Source: an uncultured Alphaproteobacteria bacterium
Lineage (GTDB): Bacteria > Pseudomonadota > Alphaproteobacteria > RF32 > CAG-239
Assembly (NCBI GenBank): GCA_905235385.1
Contig: CAJOLB010000007.1
Location: 1 to 42,508, forward strand
DNA length: 42,508 nt
Reading direction: 5' to 3'
The translations under genes and the position numbers were made by a program. The notes under the pieces are model-generated. The model saw nothing but the letters and a program-made list of their open reading frames with translations, was not told where the DNA came from and did no database searches. Positions 1 through 10,335 of the stretch are shown here, in pieces (within the stretch, counting starts at the first letter, position 1; every line of letters starts with the position of its first letter).

Positions 1-3000
1 GTTAAAGATTGTACGACAGGTGCGACAACAGAAGCAAACTGCGGTAACGGTTCAGGCGGTGCAAACGGTTGGAAGTTAGGAAATCCGACAGGCGAAATGT
101 CAGGCACACAACAATGTAAGCAATGCGTGGCAAAACAATGTTCGGATCACAACGGCGCTTATTATCCGGTCGGCGGATGTCCGACAGGTTATAAGACAAG
201 CGTAACACATAACAACCTTTATTTAGGTGACACGCTTTCAAACTGCGTTGAATGTCAGGAATCAGGTTGCAATGAAGGTTATGCAACAGATAACAGCGGT
301 TGCGGAACAGGGCGCATTATTGATCCGGCACAACCCGGAAATCAAACAGGCGGACAGACTTGTTACAAATGTATCTGCGATCAGGAAAACGGCTATTATG
401 ACGGATGTCCGAACGGAGCTGAATGCTTAGATCAAAAGGTTAACGGATGTTCTGTGCCGACAGGTTGCCATGAGGGATATATCACATCACTTTCTTCGGA
501 ATTGGCATATTTCAACCACACAACGGCATATAAATTTAATGTCGGTTCGACACAGGTTGACTGTCATACCATAACGGGCTGTAAATCATCAGTTGCCGTT
601 CCGTTGGAAGATATTAACCAAACGATGTTTACGACGATATGTCACACGATTGAATCAACGACTTGTTGTGAAATCAACGGTTGTCAGTCAGGTTATACGC
701 TGAATACACCGTGTACGGGTGAAACGACAGCAACCGAAACGGATACGTTGCTCGGTAAAACATGCCGCAAGTGCGAAGGCTGTGTTGATATCTTCGGCGA
801 GGGAGCGAAGACCTCTAAAGAAGATGATGAAAACTGCAGCGAACAAGATTACGGAACGTTCACGTGTTACTACAACTGCGGCCAGATTTCTTGTGCAACA
901 CAAGGTTATTATGAGCTCTCAGATACAAAATGTGACAGAAGCTTAAAGAATGTTACGACAAGCTTAGGCACGACTTGTAAGACGGGGAACGCTTGTTATG
1001 CGGACGCAACACACGGATATTATTACAAAGTTACCCAATTAGAAGCGTATTATACATATGGTGAGGCTAACGAATGCGGCAAGGCGACGAATGATACATT
1101 GGATTGTTACAAAAACACGGGATGTAACAGAGATGCAAATTCAACATGCTGGTCAAGCAACACATCGACAAACACGACCTGCAAACAAGAAATTGCGACA
1201 AAATACAGCATTTCGGTCGACGCTTTAACATTTGAAAAGAAAACGCAAGGCGGAACATCTTGTAACGTTTTAACAGGTTGTGCACAAACAAGCTATGATT
1301 CAAATGCTTATACCTGTTCATCAAAAACAGTGAACGGACAGACATGTTATTATAACTGTGAGCCGAAAGCTTGTCCGAGCGGATATGGCATTAATGACGC
1401 GGCCTGCGGCACGGGATATGTTGTAAACACAAGCAGTCCGCATGCGACGGCAAAGAATGGCACAAATCCCTGTTATTTATGCGAAAACTGCGCGATGAGA
1501 CACCCCGGTGGCACAACGTCAGAAGAAGAACCGACACCGGCATCGGATTACAGCTATGAACACGAAACATTAAACGGCAAAGAATGTTATTATGACATTG
1601 TTAAACTTTCATGCAGCACAATCGGTGCGTTTGATGAATGCCCGGCTGGATTTAGCTGTGCGCCGTATAATGATGACTGCGTGAGCGTTACGGGCTGCGA
1701 TACGACAAACGGATATAGCACAACAGCTTGTAATTCAACGACGCAGGTTCAACTCTTTGACGAGACAAAAGGCGGCACACGCTGCTATAAATGCCGCTAT
1801 AAGACTTGTCAGGAACTTCATCCGACCAGCATTGTGTCAAATACGGATCCGGGAGACGGATATACCTATGCGGTACAGTCTACGATGGGCGGAGAACCGT
1901 GTTATTATAACATTACACCGAGAACTTGCGACAGCGGAACGAGTGCAACATCAACAGACGGATGTCCGTCAAATGAAATTGCGGATACAAGCTCAATTTT
2001 AAGTCATGCCGGCGAGTTACCATGTTATGAGTGCAAGAGCTGTACGGAAATGGGCGGTGAGTTAGCAGATCGCGGCGAAGGATGGAGTTGCGTCGGTGAA
2101 CCTTTCCATAACATAACATGCTTCTTCGGATGTGAGGATTTGGTTTATTGTACGGCGCCATATGCAATCAGCGATGCAGAGTGCGGAACCGGTTATAAAA
2201 TCAATACATCAATCACAAACGGTGAACATCAGGGAAACGATACATGTTATCTCTGCGAAAACTGTGCGGCAAGACACTCCGACAAACTGACATGGACAAG
2301 TCAGCCGGATACGAATGTTTACTACGTTGAAGGCGACGAAGATGTTAACGGTGTTCATTGTTGGTGGGGTAGAGCCAAAACCTGCGTTGAGCGCGGTTAT
2401 TACAGCTCATGCCCGGCCGACAGAACATGTACAGCCGTTTCGGGAACAAGCTGCCAAACAGGCAACGAGTGTAAATTGTCGGCCGGCTATGTTAAAGCCG
2501 CTGATGAGCAGGAATGGTTTACATACACAGCAAGCACTTTTAACGGAACAGCAGCTAATGATCCGCTTGAATGCTATAAGGTTACGGGCTGTGATGCAAG
2601 CGCGAACTCATTTGCAAGCGTTGAGGCACTTGCTTCGCACTTCGGTGTTCCTCAAAGCGCAATTACTTACACAACAAAGACGCAAGATGGTACAACGTGT
2701 TATGTTTTGACGGGTTGCACCGCAACATCTACTCCGGGAGCCGGTTATACTTGCGACAGTAAAGATGTCAACGGACAAACATGTTACTACAACTGCGTTG
2801 AGAGCGGATGTCCGAATGGCGCGGCAACTTCAACAGCCGGTTGCCCGACGGGTTATTCTGCAAGAGGTTCGCAGAACGGATATGCGGGTACAGTTCCTTG
2901 CTATAACTGCGTCAGCTGTGAAGATGCATATGATGGAGGAACAATCGTTGCGCCTTCTACCGGTTGGACGTGTAGTGGTGAAGATGATGACTTTAAGGGC

Positions 3001-5061
3001 GAAACCTGTTATTACGGATGTTCCGCAGATGAATGTCCTGCAGGATCTGCAACAAGCAATAGCGGTTGCGGAACAGGACGCATTTTAAGCGGCACAAATA
3101 ACGGCAACTATGCCGGAGACGAACCTTGCCAAGACTGTGTATGCGATGAAAGCAAGGGTTATTATTCGGGAAGTTGTCCGGATGGCGCGTCTTGCGATAC
3201 TGTTAACGGTTGTTTCAAGACGACAGGATGTGCGGATGGTTGGTATGATATAACAACAGATGGTTTAAAGTATTTCTATGGTTATTACCATGCAGAAAAT
3301 CAGAAAACCTTTAAGGTCGGAACGACGAACAAGACTTGTGTGAACCCCGGACCTTGCGCAACAGCTGATGGAACTTCGACAAATATAGCACCGTCAACAA
3401 CAATCGAAAACCGCTTTACATACGGCTCTAAAACGCTAAATAGCGTAACATGTTATTATCCGACGGGTTGTAAAGGAAGCTATGAGAACCTTAACGGCAG
3501 TACATGTGTGGCTAAATACGGGAATTATTACGAACAAAAAGCTGCCAGCACATGGGTAGGAATGACTTGCACGCTTTGCTCGCAAAAGGCTTGTCAAGAT
3601 ATTGATGCTGACTATTACGAAACGGCTAATTGCCCTGAGGCATTCCTCTGCGAAGATGTTGATGAACCGGATTGGTGTGTAACGCCATATGCTTGTAACG
3701 GAAGCAAAGGTTATCAATCATCATCATGTACGTTACTGCAAACTCAGCAAGGACACATGGCAACAAATAATGGCAACGTAGACTGCTATATGTGCGAAGA
3801 TAAGGATTGCTCTACAATCCATCCGGGAGGGACAACAGAAAAGCCCAAAACATATTGCACGTATGACGGACCGGAAACCATCAATGGTGAGCCTTGTTAT
3901 TGGAACGTTGAACCGACGTATTGCGATGAAAGTTTGTATCCTTACAACAGCGACAACCTTCCGGCAAATTCTGACCCGACAGGAACACCTTGTATTGTTG
4001 GTAACAGCTATTGCGAGGAAGAAGACAGAAGATGGCCGGGGTATAGCTGCAAAACAGGGTATTACTACAAAGAAGAAGAAGGCGACTGCGTCGAGAAAGA
4101 CTGCGAGTACTTTGAGTTGATGAGCGAATGCGATAAGGATTACGATTGTGAAACATGTCCGACGACAACAAGAAACAACGGCTTGAGAACAATTACGTGT
4201 TACACCGGAGATGTTTCACAAGATAACTGCAAGACAACTTGTGAGGAATATACAGCTTCGAATGGTCGTCAATATTATTCTTCAAACCAAGCTGGTATGG
4301 CCTGTGGTTCTGTAATAGTCAGAAATGATGTAAGCGTTGATATGACTTGCTACTCATGTTCACCGGTCGCTTGCACACCGAGCTGCCCGAGCAATATGAT
4401 GGATGGCGACAGCTATGAACAAGAGTATGCTTGCCAAACTTCTGTTGCGCAAACAGTTTCTGACGGCTGCGGTGGAACAATTACATGTTATACAGTCGAT
4501 AGTTCAAATTGTAAAACAATCTGTAGTGATTACAACATGTATAGTGAACCCGAAGAAGGCTACTCTTGTGCGACCTATACAACCTTTGTAAATGATATGA
4601 ACAGTAGCATAAGCTGTTTCGATGATTGCTCGCCATGTGAAATACCTGAATGCACCGGTTGGTATAGAAATAACAGCACAGGAAATTATACAATACCGAT
4701 TCAGGTAGGTAGTCAAGGTTGTGTAAGGACATGCTATTGTTCATTAGATTGTGTCGACAGAGGCTATAGAATCAGTCCGTCGGGAGACTATACACTCGCG
4801 ATAACGATATATTGCGGTGAAGAAACAAATAGTTGTTACGGACAGCCGGCTTGTTCGACATTCGGTATGAGTAGCGCTCAAACAGACTACTATAATACAC
4901 AAACGACGATTCCGGGGACATCAATCACATGCTATACTCACGTTAATAGTAATAGCTCTCTGGGCGGCGATGGCAATGCATGTTTCGACCCGTCAGATGT
5001 CGGTATATGTTGTGACTGGAATTATTATCAGTCTCTCGGACTGTACTGCAGAGGCGCCTAA
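1..5061 (+). CDS. Giant Cys-rich repeat protein, 5' truncated by window edge (frame open from base 1); putative secreted/surface protein
   Basis: Frame +1 open from base 1 to TAA at 5059-5061; >1680 aa with dense recurring Cys motifs (CYYNC, CYKC, CYLCENC, GCGTGR) and internal duplicated modules. Confidence 0.85.
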   Translation, partial: VKDCTTGATTEANCGNGSGGANGWKLGNPTGEMSGTQQCKQCVAKQCSDHNGAYYPVGGCPTGYKTSVTHNNLYLGDTLSNCVECQESGCNEGYATDNSGCGTGRIIDPAQPGNQTGGQTCYKCICDQENGYYDGCPNGAECLDQKVNGCSVPTGCHEGYITSLSSELAYFNHTTAYKFNVGSTQVDCHTITGCKSSVAVPLEDINQTMFTTICHTIESTTCCEINGCQSGYTLNTPCTGETTATETDTLLGKTCRKCEGCVDIFGEGAKTSKEDDENCSEQDYGTFTCYYNCGQISCATQGYYELSDTKCDRSLKNVTTSLGTTCKTGNACYADATHGYYYKVTQLEAYYTYGEANECGKATNDTLDCYKNTGCNRDANSTCWSSNTSTNTTCKQEIATKYSISVDALTFEKKTQGGTSCNVLTGCAQTSYDSNAYTCSSKTVNGQTCYYNCEPKACPSGYGINDAACGTGYVVNTSSPHATAKNGTNPCYLCENCAMRHPGGTTSEEEPTPASDYSYEHETLNGKECYYDIVKLSCSTIGAFDECPAGFSCAPYNDDCVSVTGCDTTNGYSTTACNSTTQVQLFDETKGGTRCYKCRYKTCQELHPTSIVSNTDPGDGYTYAVQSTMGGEPCYYNITPRTCDSGTSATSTDGCPSNEIADTSSILSHAGELPCYECKSCTEMGGELADRGEGWSCVGEPFHNITCFFGCEDLVYCTAPYAISDAECGTGYKINTSITNGEHQGNDTCYLCENCAARHSDKLTWTSQPDTNVYYVEGDEDVNGVHCWWGRAKTCVERGYYSSCPADRTCTAVSGTSCQTGNECKLSAGYVKAADEQEWFTYTASTFNGTAANDPLECYKVTGCDASANSFASVEALASHFGVPQSAITYTTKTQDGTTCYVLTGCTATSTPGAGYTCDSKDVNGQTCYYNCVESGCPNGAATSTAGCPTGYSARGSQNGYAGTVPCYNCVSCEDAYDGGTIVAPSTGWTCSGEDDDFKGETCYYGCSADECPAGSATSNSGCGTGRILSGTNNGNYAGDEPCQDCVCDESKGYYSGSCPDGASCDTVNGCFKTTGCADGWYDITTDGLKYFYGYYHAENQKTFKVGTTNKTCVNPGPCATADGTSTNIAPSTTIENRFTYGSKTLNSVTCYYPTGCKGSYENLNGSTCVAKYGNYYEQKAASTWVGMTCTLCSQKACQDIDADYYETANCPEAFLCEDVDEPDWCVTPYACNGSKGYQSSSCTLLQTQQGHMATNNGNVDCYMCEDKDCSTIHPGGTTEKPKTYCTYDGPETINGEPCYWNVEPTYCDESLYPYNSDNLPANSDPTGTPCIVGNSYCEEEDRRWPGYSCKTGYYYKEEEGDCVEKDCEYFELMSECDKDYDCETCPTTTRNNGLRTITCYTGDVSQDNCKTTCEEYTASNGRQYYSSNQAGMACGSVIVRNDVSVDMTCYSCSPVACTPSCPSNMMDGDSYEQEYACQTSVAQTVSDGCGGTITCYTVDSSNCKTICSDYNMYSEPEEGYSCATYTTFVNDMNSSISCFDDCSPCEIPECTGWYRNNSTGNYTIPIQVGSQGCVRTCYCSLDCVDRGYRISPSGDYTLAITIYCGEETNSCYGQPACSTFGMSSAQTDYYNTQTTIPGTSITCYTHVNSNSSLGGDGNACFDPSDVGICCDWNYYQSLGLYCRGA

Positions 5062-5807
5062 TGGAGCTTGCACAAGATACAGCGCGCAATATCTTGGCCC
5101 CTTTATTTAAGAATAACAAGATATTGTCGCGCGATATCTTTGATGATAAAGATAGAATGCGCAAAAACATTTCGGCGCATATTAAAAAGGCTTTTCCTTT
5201 TATCAAAGAAGAATTACTTTTATCGTTGAAATTACCAATCAAAGATATTGTTTGTTTTGGGGCAGTATGTGGATTTTTATATGATTCTAAATCGCCAATC
5301 GATGTTGCGTTTTTGGTTGATACATCTTTGCCGGATGATGTTCTGAAACGGATGAGCATTAGTTTACCTATAAGGGGATATCAATTTAAAATATATGACC
5401 ATCCGCTGTTTTTTAAAGTGTTAAACGCTCGAAATATGAAAGAGCCTAATTGGTCATTGATGTATCACCGCTGGAATATTAAGCCTGAAAATCAAGAATT
5501 TAAATATGATATTGATTTTTTTCTTAAAGAATATACAAAACTAAATAATCATTTTCATGCGGCGTTAGACGGTTTACCGAAAAACAAAGACGGCATCTGC
5601 TTTCCCGAAAGCTGTCAGGTCATCAAGGAATATTTTAAGAATTTAGAAAATAAAGCTTTTGACGCGTTAGAAAATTCTCCCGAGCATGAATATTCGTTAG
5701 AATATAATCTTTGGCTCGCGTTAGACATTTTTAATGTAAGGGAGCATTGGTACACGGAAGTTCTAAAATCAGAACATTATTACCTTTCGGGGGAAGATAA
5801 TGGATAA
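5061..5807 (+). CDS. Nucleotidyltransferase-fold protein with degenerate active site (GAVCGFLYDSKSPIDVAFLVD)
   Basis: TAATG overlap with upstream stop; aligns by eye with the downstream paralogue. Confidence 0.65.
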   Translation: MELAQDTARNILAPLFKNNKILSRDIFDDKDRMRKNISAHIKKAFPFIKEELLLSLKLPIKDIVCFGAVCGFLYDSKSPIDVAFLVDTSLPDDVLKRMSISLPIRGYQFKIYDHPLFFKVLNARNMKEPNWSLMYHRWNIKPENQEFKYDIDFFLKEYTKLNNHFHAALDGLPKNKDGICFPESCQVIKEYFKNLENKAFDALENSPEHEYSLEYNLWLALDIFNVREHWYTEVLKSEHYYLSGEDNG

Positions 5808-6567
5808 TCAATTTGACTTGGAAAAAACAGTCCACCGACTATTAACACCTCAAGAAGTTTTAGCACCATGGCTTTTTGATGAGAACAATATAATGAAAGA
5901 GGACGTTCGGCGAGGGCTTTTAAAAATTGCAGATTATGTCATAGAAAAAACAATTAAGGACACTAAAGGTCTCGAAGTTTATGATATATGCTTAACAGGA
6001 TCTTCGTGTAACTATATGTATCATAAGGATTCGGATATTGATTTGCGCATAGAAATTCACAACAAAAATTGTAAAGAACTATCTAAAAGTGAAACTGATT
6101 TTGAGAATTTTTTATCGGCACAGGGCGTTGGAGCTCTTCATAATGGACATACGATAAAATATCAAGGGCGATTTGTGGATATTAAATTGTCTTGTAAGGA
6201 AATTGATTTTACATCGCTTTATTCAATTCAAGATAACAAATGGCTCATCTTTCCTAAAAAAGACTTTGGAATAAAAGAAGATGAAATGATTGCATATTAT
6301 CAAAAAAGGCGACAGGAAATAATGAAGGAGCTGGAAAAAATCAAAAATAAATATGAAGGTATGAAACTTGGAAAAAAATTAAAGGATTTTTATAGCAAGA
6401 CCATTTTGCGCTCTATTAAAGGAAAGCCGACAATAAAAGATTATTTGGTTTTTAAACTCTTACACTACGAAAAACTTTTAAAGCCGATTGGAGCAGGAAG
6501 CATTATGGCTTATAATAAAGCATTAACGCTTAGAAAAGAAAATACGAAGGTGACTGATTTTTCGTAA
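5800..6567 (+). CDS. Nucleotidyltransferase domain protein (LTGSSCNYMYHKDSDIDLRIEI)
   Basis: GS-x-DxD nucleotidyltransferase signature; 8-nt overlap with upstream gene. Confidence 0.75.
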   Translation: MDNQFDLEKTVHRLLTPQEVLAPWLFDENNIMKEDVRRGLLKIADYVIEKTIKDTKGLEVYDICLTGSSCNYMYHKDSDIDLRIEIHNKNCKELSKSETDFENFLSAQGVGALHNGHTIKYQGRFVDIKLSCKEIDFTSLYSIQDNKWLIFPKKDFGIKEDEMIAYYQKRRQEIMKELEKIKNKYEGMKLGKKLKDFYSKTILRSIKGKPTIKDYLVFKLLHYEKLLKPIGAGSIMAYNKALTLRKENTKVTDFS

Positions 6568-6657
6568 CGAATAGAGGTAATAAAATTTGAAGATCCCTTG
6601 ACAATTGCTGACGCAATCGAGGGATGACTGTTAAATCATGAGATAAAGAAGAGAACT

Positions 6658-7188
6658 TTAAGGGTTCTTTTTTAGGGACTTAATGTAATTCAAAACACGT
6701 TTGTCTGCCCATTTGGCCGTTCCTCGTATGCGCCCGATTTCTTGGGCGTTTTCATCAATCAAAACCGTATGAGGCGTGCTGAAAATGCCAAAGTCAGCGG
6801 CAAGCTTGCCTTTCTTGTCGGTATAAAATTCAATGTCCGGTGCTTTAAGTTTTTTCAAAAAGAGGCGTTGTTCAATGGCAGATTTCCATTCGGATTTCGG
6901 CGAAATCAAAATCAAACGAATGCCTTGAGGCAAAGCGTTTTTATAAAAAGTGTTTAAATCAGCGAGCTCTTTTAAGCACGGACCGCAGGTCTTTGACCAA
7001 AACACCGCAACCACAAATTCTCCTTTAAAATCAGAAAGGCTGTAACCTTTTCCGTTTTCGTGGATAATCAAACGTTTCGGGACATCGCGCGATTCGGCAA
7101 AAATGTTAACGGCATCTGTTTTTGCCGTAACATCAAACGAGAAAATCAATCCGAATACGAAAAAAAGAATTTGAAAGAAGTGTTTCAT
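6658..7188 (-). CDS. TlpA-like periplasmic thioredoxin-fold protein (CGPC)
   Basis: Signal-like N-terminus MKHFFQILFFVFGLIFSFDVTAK, FWSKTCGPCLKEL, FGIFSTPHTVLID; start set at internal Met at 7188. Confidence 0.8.
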   Translation of the reverse strand: MKHFFQILFFVFGLIFSFDVTAKTDAVNIFAESRDVPKRLIIHENGKGYSLSDFKGEFVVAVFWSKTCGPCLKELADLNTFYKNALPQGIRLILISPKSEWKSAIEQRLFLKKLKAPDIEFYTDKKGKLAADFGIFSTPHTVLIDENAQEIGRIRGTAKWADKRVLNYIKSLKKNP

Positions 7189-7282
7189 TGCCTGTGAAAA
7201 TCCGTTAAATTGTGCTATACTTTTAAGACCTCTTTTGAATATAATCAGTATAAATAATCTTACAATGAAAAGGTTAAAAATT

Positions 7283-7417
7283 ATGAAACAAGCTTTAATG
7301 TTTTTAAAGATTTTGGTTTTGGTTTGTGCCGTTTTAAATGTTTGCGCTTGTGGCAAAATTTCGGACCCGAAACCGATTGAAAACAGCTCATATCCGCACT
7401 CGTATCCGAGAATTTAA
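7283..7417 (+). CDS. Small LptM-like lipoprotein
   Basis: MKQALMFLKILVLVCAVLNVCACGKISDPKPIENSSYPHSYPRI; lipobox followed by CGK..DP.P. Confidence 0.6.
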   Translation: MKQALMFLKILVLVCAVLNVCACGKISDPKPIENSSYPHSYPRI

Positions 7418-7428
7418 GGAAAAAAAAG

Positions 7429-8118
7429 ATGGCAGAAGAAGAAAATTTAAGCGATGATATGATTCCGTATGTGGAATTTGCAGACAATGCCAATGAGCGC
7501 ACGCCGTGCGTTTTGGTTTTAGACTGTTCGGGATCTATGAGAGGCGAGCCGATTAAGCAATTAAATGCCGGTTTGAAAGCCTTGGAAAAAGAGTTAAAAG
7601 ATGATATTGATGCATCATCGCGTGTGCAGATTTTAATTATTAAAGCTTGCGGAAAAGATGATGAGGCTGTTGTGGCTTCAGATTGGGTTGACGCAATGAA
7701 TTTTACGGCGCCTGTTGTTGAAGCAGGCGGTTTAACACCGCTTGGCAAGGCTGTCGATTTGGCCTTAAAAAAGATTGAAAATCAGAAAGATTTGTATGAT
7801 TCTTGCGGGGTTAGCTCAAAAAGGCCGTGGATCTTTTTGGTCAGCGACGGTGAACCGACGGATTACGGTTGGGAACAAGCCGCGCAAAGATGTATTGAAG
7901 CTCAGAAAAATAAAAAGGTTATTGTGCACGCCATCGGAACACAGGGTGCAAATATGGAAAAACTCGCCAAATTTTCAATAATGGAGCCGAAACGTTTGGT
8001 CGGTTTGAAATTTACGGAATTTTTCCTTTGGCTTAGCCGAAGCGTTTCTTGTGTTTCAAAAGCTGCGCCGCATGCCGACGATTTGTTAAAGGATATTGAA
8101 GCCTGGAATGAAGAATAA
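7429..8118 (+). CDS. VWA domain protein (YegL/TerY-like)
   Basis: VLDCSGSMRGEPI MIDAS motif, LVSDGEPTD. Confidence 0.85.
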   Translation: MAEEENLSDDMIPYVEFADNANERTPCVLVLDCSGSMRGEPIKQLNAGLKALEKELKDDIDASSRVQILIIKACGKDDEAVVASDWVDAMNFTAPVVEAGGLTPLGKAVDLALKKIENQKDLYDSCGVSSKRPWIFLVSDGEPTDYGWEQAAQRCIEAQKNKKVIVHAIGTQGANMEKLAKFSIMEPKRLVGLKFTEFFLWLSRSVSCVSKAAPHADDLLKDIEAWNEE

Positions 8119-8857
8119 AAAACAATATCGTGTTGTCGCGGTGAGCACCGTCGGACCATATCACAAAGCAAAATCTTTGAAGTGTCAGGATTTTTTTGCT
8201 TTTAAGGAAAACGGGGCAAAGTTGGTCGCTGTCGTTTCGGACGGCGCAGGTTCGGCAAAATACGGCGCAATCGGTGCTAAGTGTGTTTGTAATACTTTAT
8301 GCAGGGTTTTAAGCAAATCAGGCAGAAAAGATGTGCGTCAAAATATTATTGACGCCATCGAAATTGCGCGCGATGAATTGATGATGCACCGCTTAAACAA
8401 AAGCAAAAATGAAGACGGGCTGATTGATTTTGCGGCAACGCTTGTCGGCGCGATTTATCAAAACGGCAAAGGGATTTTCTTTCATATCGGCGATGGTGCG
8501 GGAATTGCACTGTTCGGTTCAAACGATGGGGCTGTCGTGATTTCGGAGCCTGAAAACGGTATTTTCTCAAGCGAAACATATTTTTACACTATGGACGATT
8601 GGAAAGACAGCTTAAGGTTTACGCCCTTTTCAGAGGCAGACAGTCTGTTTTTGATGACCGACGGGGTAACGGGGTTTGCGCTAAAGAAAAATGCGCGTTC
8701 GCTTGAAAAAGGTTTTATCGGTCCGATCAATGGGTTCTTAAAAAAAGAAACAAATGTCAAAAAAGCGCAGAAAGCTTTGAAAAATACGCTCGAAACACCG
8801 AAGGCAAAATCTTTGAGCGGTGATGATAAAACAATGATGTGGATTGATTTGAAATGA
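8108..8857 (+). CDS. PP2C-type protein phosphatase (YegK-like)
   Basis: VSDGAGSAKYGAIGA, HIGDGAGIALF, LMTDGVTGFA, SGDDKTMM; overlaps the VWA gene end. Confidence 0.8.
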   Translation: MKNKKQYRVVAVSTVGPYHKAKSLKCQDFFAFKENGAKLVAVVSDGAGSAKYGAIGAKCVCNTLCRVLSKSGRKDVRQNIIDAIEIARDELMMHRLNKSKNEDGLIDFAATLVGAIYQNGKGIFFHIGDGAGIALFGSNDGAVVISEPENGIFSSETYFYTMDDWKDSLRFTPFSEADSLFLMTDGVTGFALKKNARSLEKGFIGPINGFLKKETNVKKAQKALKNTLETPKAKSLSGDDKTMMWIDLK

Positions 8858-10302
8858 CGCAAACGCTGATTTATAACGCCATATTTGAAGACGGACATTT
8901 CGAGCGCGAAGCTTTGGGCGAAATGATAAACAAAGGCGGCGCGGCAGGAAAAATCTATAAAAGTTTGAGCCACCCGAATTTGGTTGCAAAAATTTTTCAC
9001 GACAAAACAAAAAGCAAAACAAATCGCAAAAAACTGGAGGCAATGCTCCACAATAAGCCGAATATTCCGCATATTGTCAAAGAAAACAAAACTTTTGTGC
9101 AGATTGCATGGCCGGAAGCGGTTTTGGAAGACGATGAGGGGTTTTGTGTGGGCTATCTGATGCCCTTTATCAATACGGATGATGCCGTTTCGCTCGACCA
9201 TTTGATGCAAAAAGCCGTCAGGCAAAAACAAAACTTAACCGAAAGATATGAAGACCGTTTGACGGCAGCTTATAATGTGACGGCGATGGTGGCGGCTCTG
9301 CATCAATGCGGACACTATATTGTGGATTTGAAACCGGCTAACGTTTCGGTTTATAAGAACAATATGTATGTTGCAATGTTTGATTGCGACGGGTTTTCAA
9401 TTAAGGGGGTAAATGCACGTTATCCCGCCGAATTTGTGAGCGAAGAATATATTTATCCGGAGGGAATGCGCCAAAATCCGGAGGATATGGGCGAAGATCA
9501 GGATAATTTTGCGCTGGCTGTCATTATTTTCAGGCTCTTAAATAACGGTATTCATCCGTTTGCGGGAATGCCACGCAAAAAAGACGAGAAAATGCTCGAT
9601 ATTCAAACACGTATTGAAAAATATCATTATGCATACGGAATGTGGCCGGATACGTATCAGGCGCCGCACCCATACAGTATTCATGAATATTTTGATAAAA
9701 AAACGCTCGATATGTTTGAAAGGTCGTTTGCAAAAAATCAAAAACGTCCGACGGCAAAAGAATGGTTTGAGCATTTGAAATATTTGGACGGAATAAAGAA
9801 AAATTGTAAGAAAAATCCAAATCATATTTATTTTGTAAACAAAGGTTGCGGACTTTGCGCCATAGAAGAAAAGTTTAAGGCAAAAATCGCTTCGGTCAAA
9901 GAAGAAAAAGCGGCGCCTCAAAAGATCAGAGGAATTGAGCTCGAGGCATTAACAACCGAAAAAAGGACGGCGTTAAAAAGACAAAAAAGGCGAGAGTTTG
10001 TGCGCTTAAATAAGTTGGCACTCGTTTTTATTTGTTTGTATTTTGTTTTTTGGGGTGCATTGCCGGTTTATTTATATCGATTTTCAGACATTTTAACGGC
10101 ATATGGCTATTTTATACAAATTTTGGCGCTGATGCTGATATTAAAAGCGGTATTCTTCGGGTTTGGAAAAGTTCAAAAATATCTGCCTTTAATGCAAAAT
10201 CAGGTTTTAATGACAATGCTTAAAATTTATGCATTGATGACAAGTGTTGTCGGCTTGTTAATTATCAATAAGATAGATTTTTCTTTTTTAAGCGCTTATT
10301 AA
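8854..10302 (+). CDS. Ser/Thr protein-kinase-like protein (YegI-like) with C-terminal transmembrane segments
   Basis: IVDLKPANVSVY catalytic loop, MFDCDGF, ATGA overlap with PP2C gene, C-terminal hydrophobic helices. Confidence 0.85.
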   Translation: MTQTLIYNAIFEDGHFEREALGEMINKGGAAGKIYKSLSHPNLVAKIFHDKTKSKTNRKKLEAMLHNKPNIPHIVKENKTFVQIAWPEAVLEDDEGFCVGYLMPFINTDDAVSLDHLMQKAVRQKQNLTERYEDRLTAAYNVTAMVAALHQCGHYIVDLKPANVSVYKNNMYVAMFDCDGFSIKGVNARYPAEFVSEEYIYPEGMRQNPEDMGEDQDNFALAVIIFRLLNNGIHPFAGMPRKKDEKMLDIQTRIEKYHYAYGMWPDTYQAPHPYSIHEYFDKKTLDMFERSFAKNQKRPTAKEWFEHLKYLDGIKKNCKKNPNHIYFVNKGCGLCAIEEKFKAKIASVKEEKAAPQKIRGIELEALTTEKRTALKRQKRREFVRLNKLALVFICLYFVFWGALPVYLYRFSDILTAYGYFIQILALMLILKAVFFGFGKVQKYLPLMQNQVLMTMLKIYALMTSVVGLLIINKIDFSFLSAY

Positions 10303-10308
10303 AAAAAA

Positions 10309-10335
10309 GGGATTCGTTTCGAATCCCCTTTCTAA
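10309..10335. terminator. Intrinsic terminator (bidirectional)
   Basis: gggattcg-ttt-cgaatccc hairpin between convergent genes. Confidence 0.75.

Noticed and set aside
290-3400. Recurrent motifs considered as CRISPR or tandem DNA repeats
   Set aside because: Similarity is protein-level, degenerate and irregularly spaced within a coding frame
1-5061. Many antisense and alternate-frame ORFs inside the giant gene (e.g. 688..903 -, 719..946 +, 2315..2710 +)
   Set aside because: They lie within a long coherent Cys-repeat coding frame and show low-complexity translation; by-products of repeat coding sequence
6593-6625. Hairpin atcccttg...cgagggat after nucleotidyltransferase operon as terminator
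   Set aside because: No T-run and imperfect stem; function not supported
8584-9231. Long minus-strand ORF 8584..9231 (215 aa)
   Set aside because: Antisense to well-supported PP2C and kinase genes
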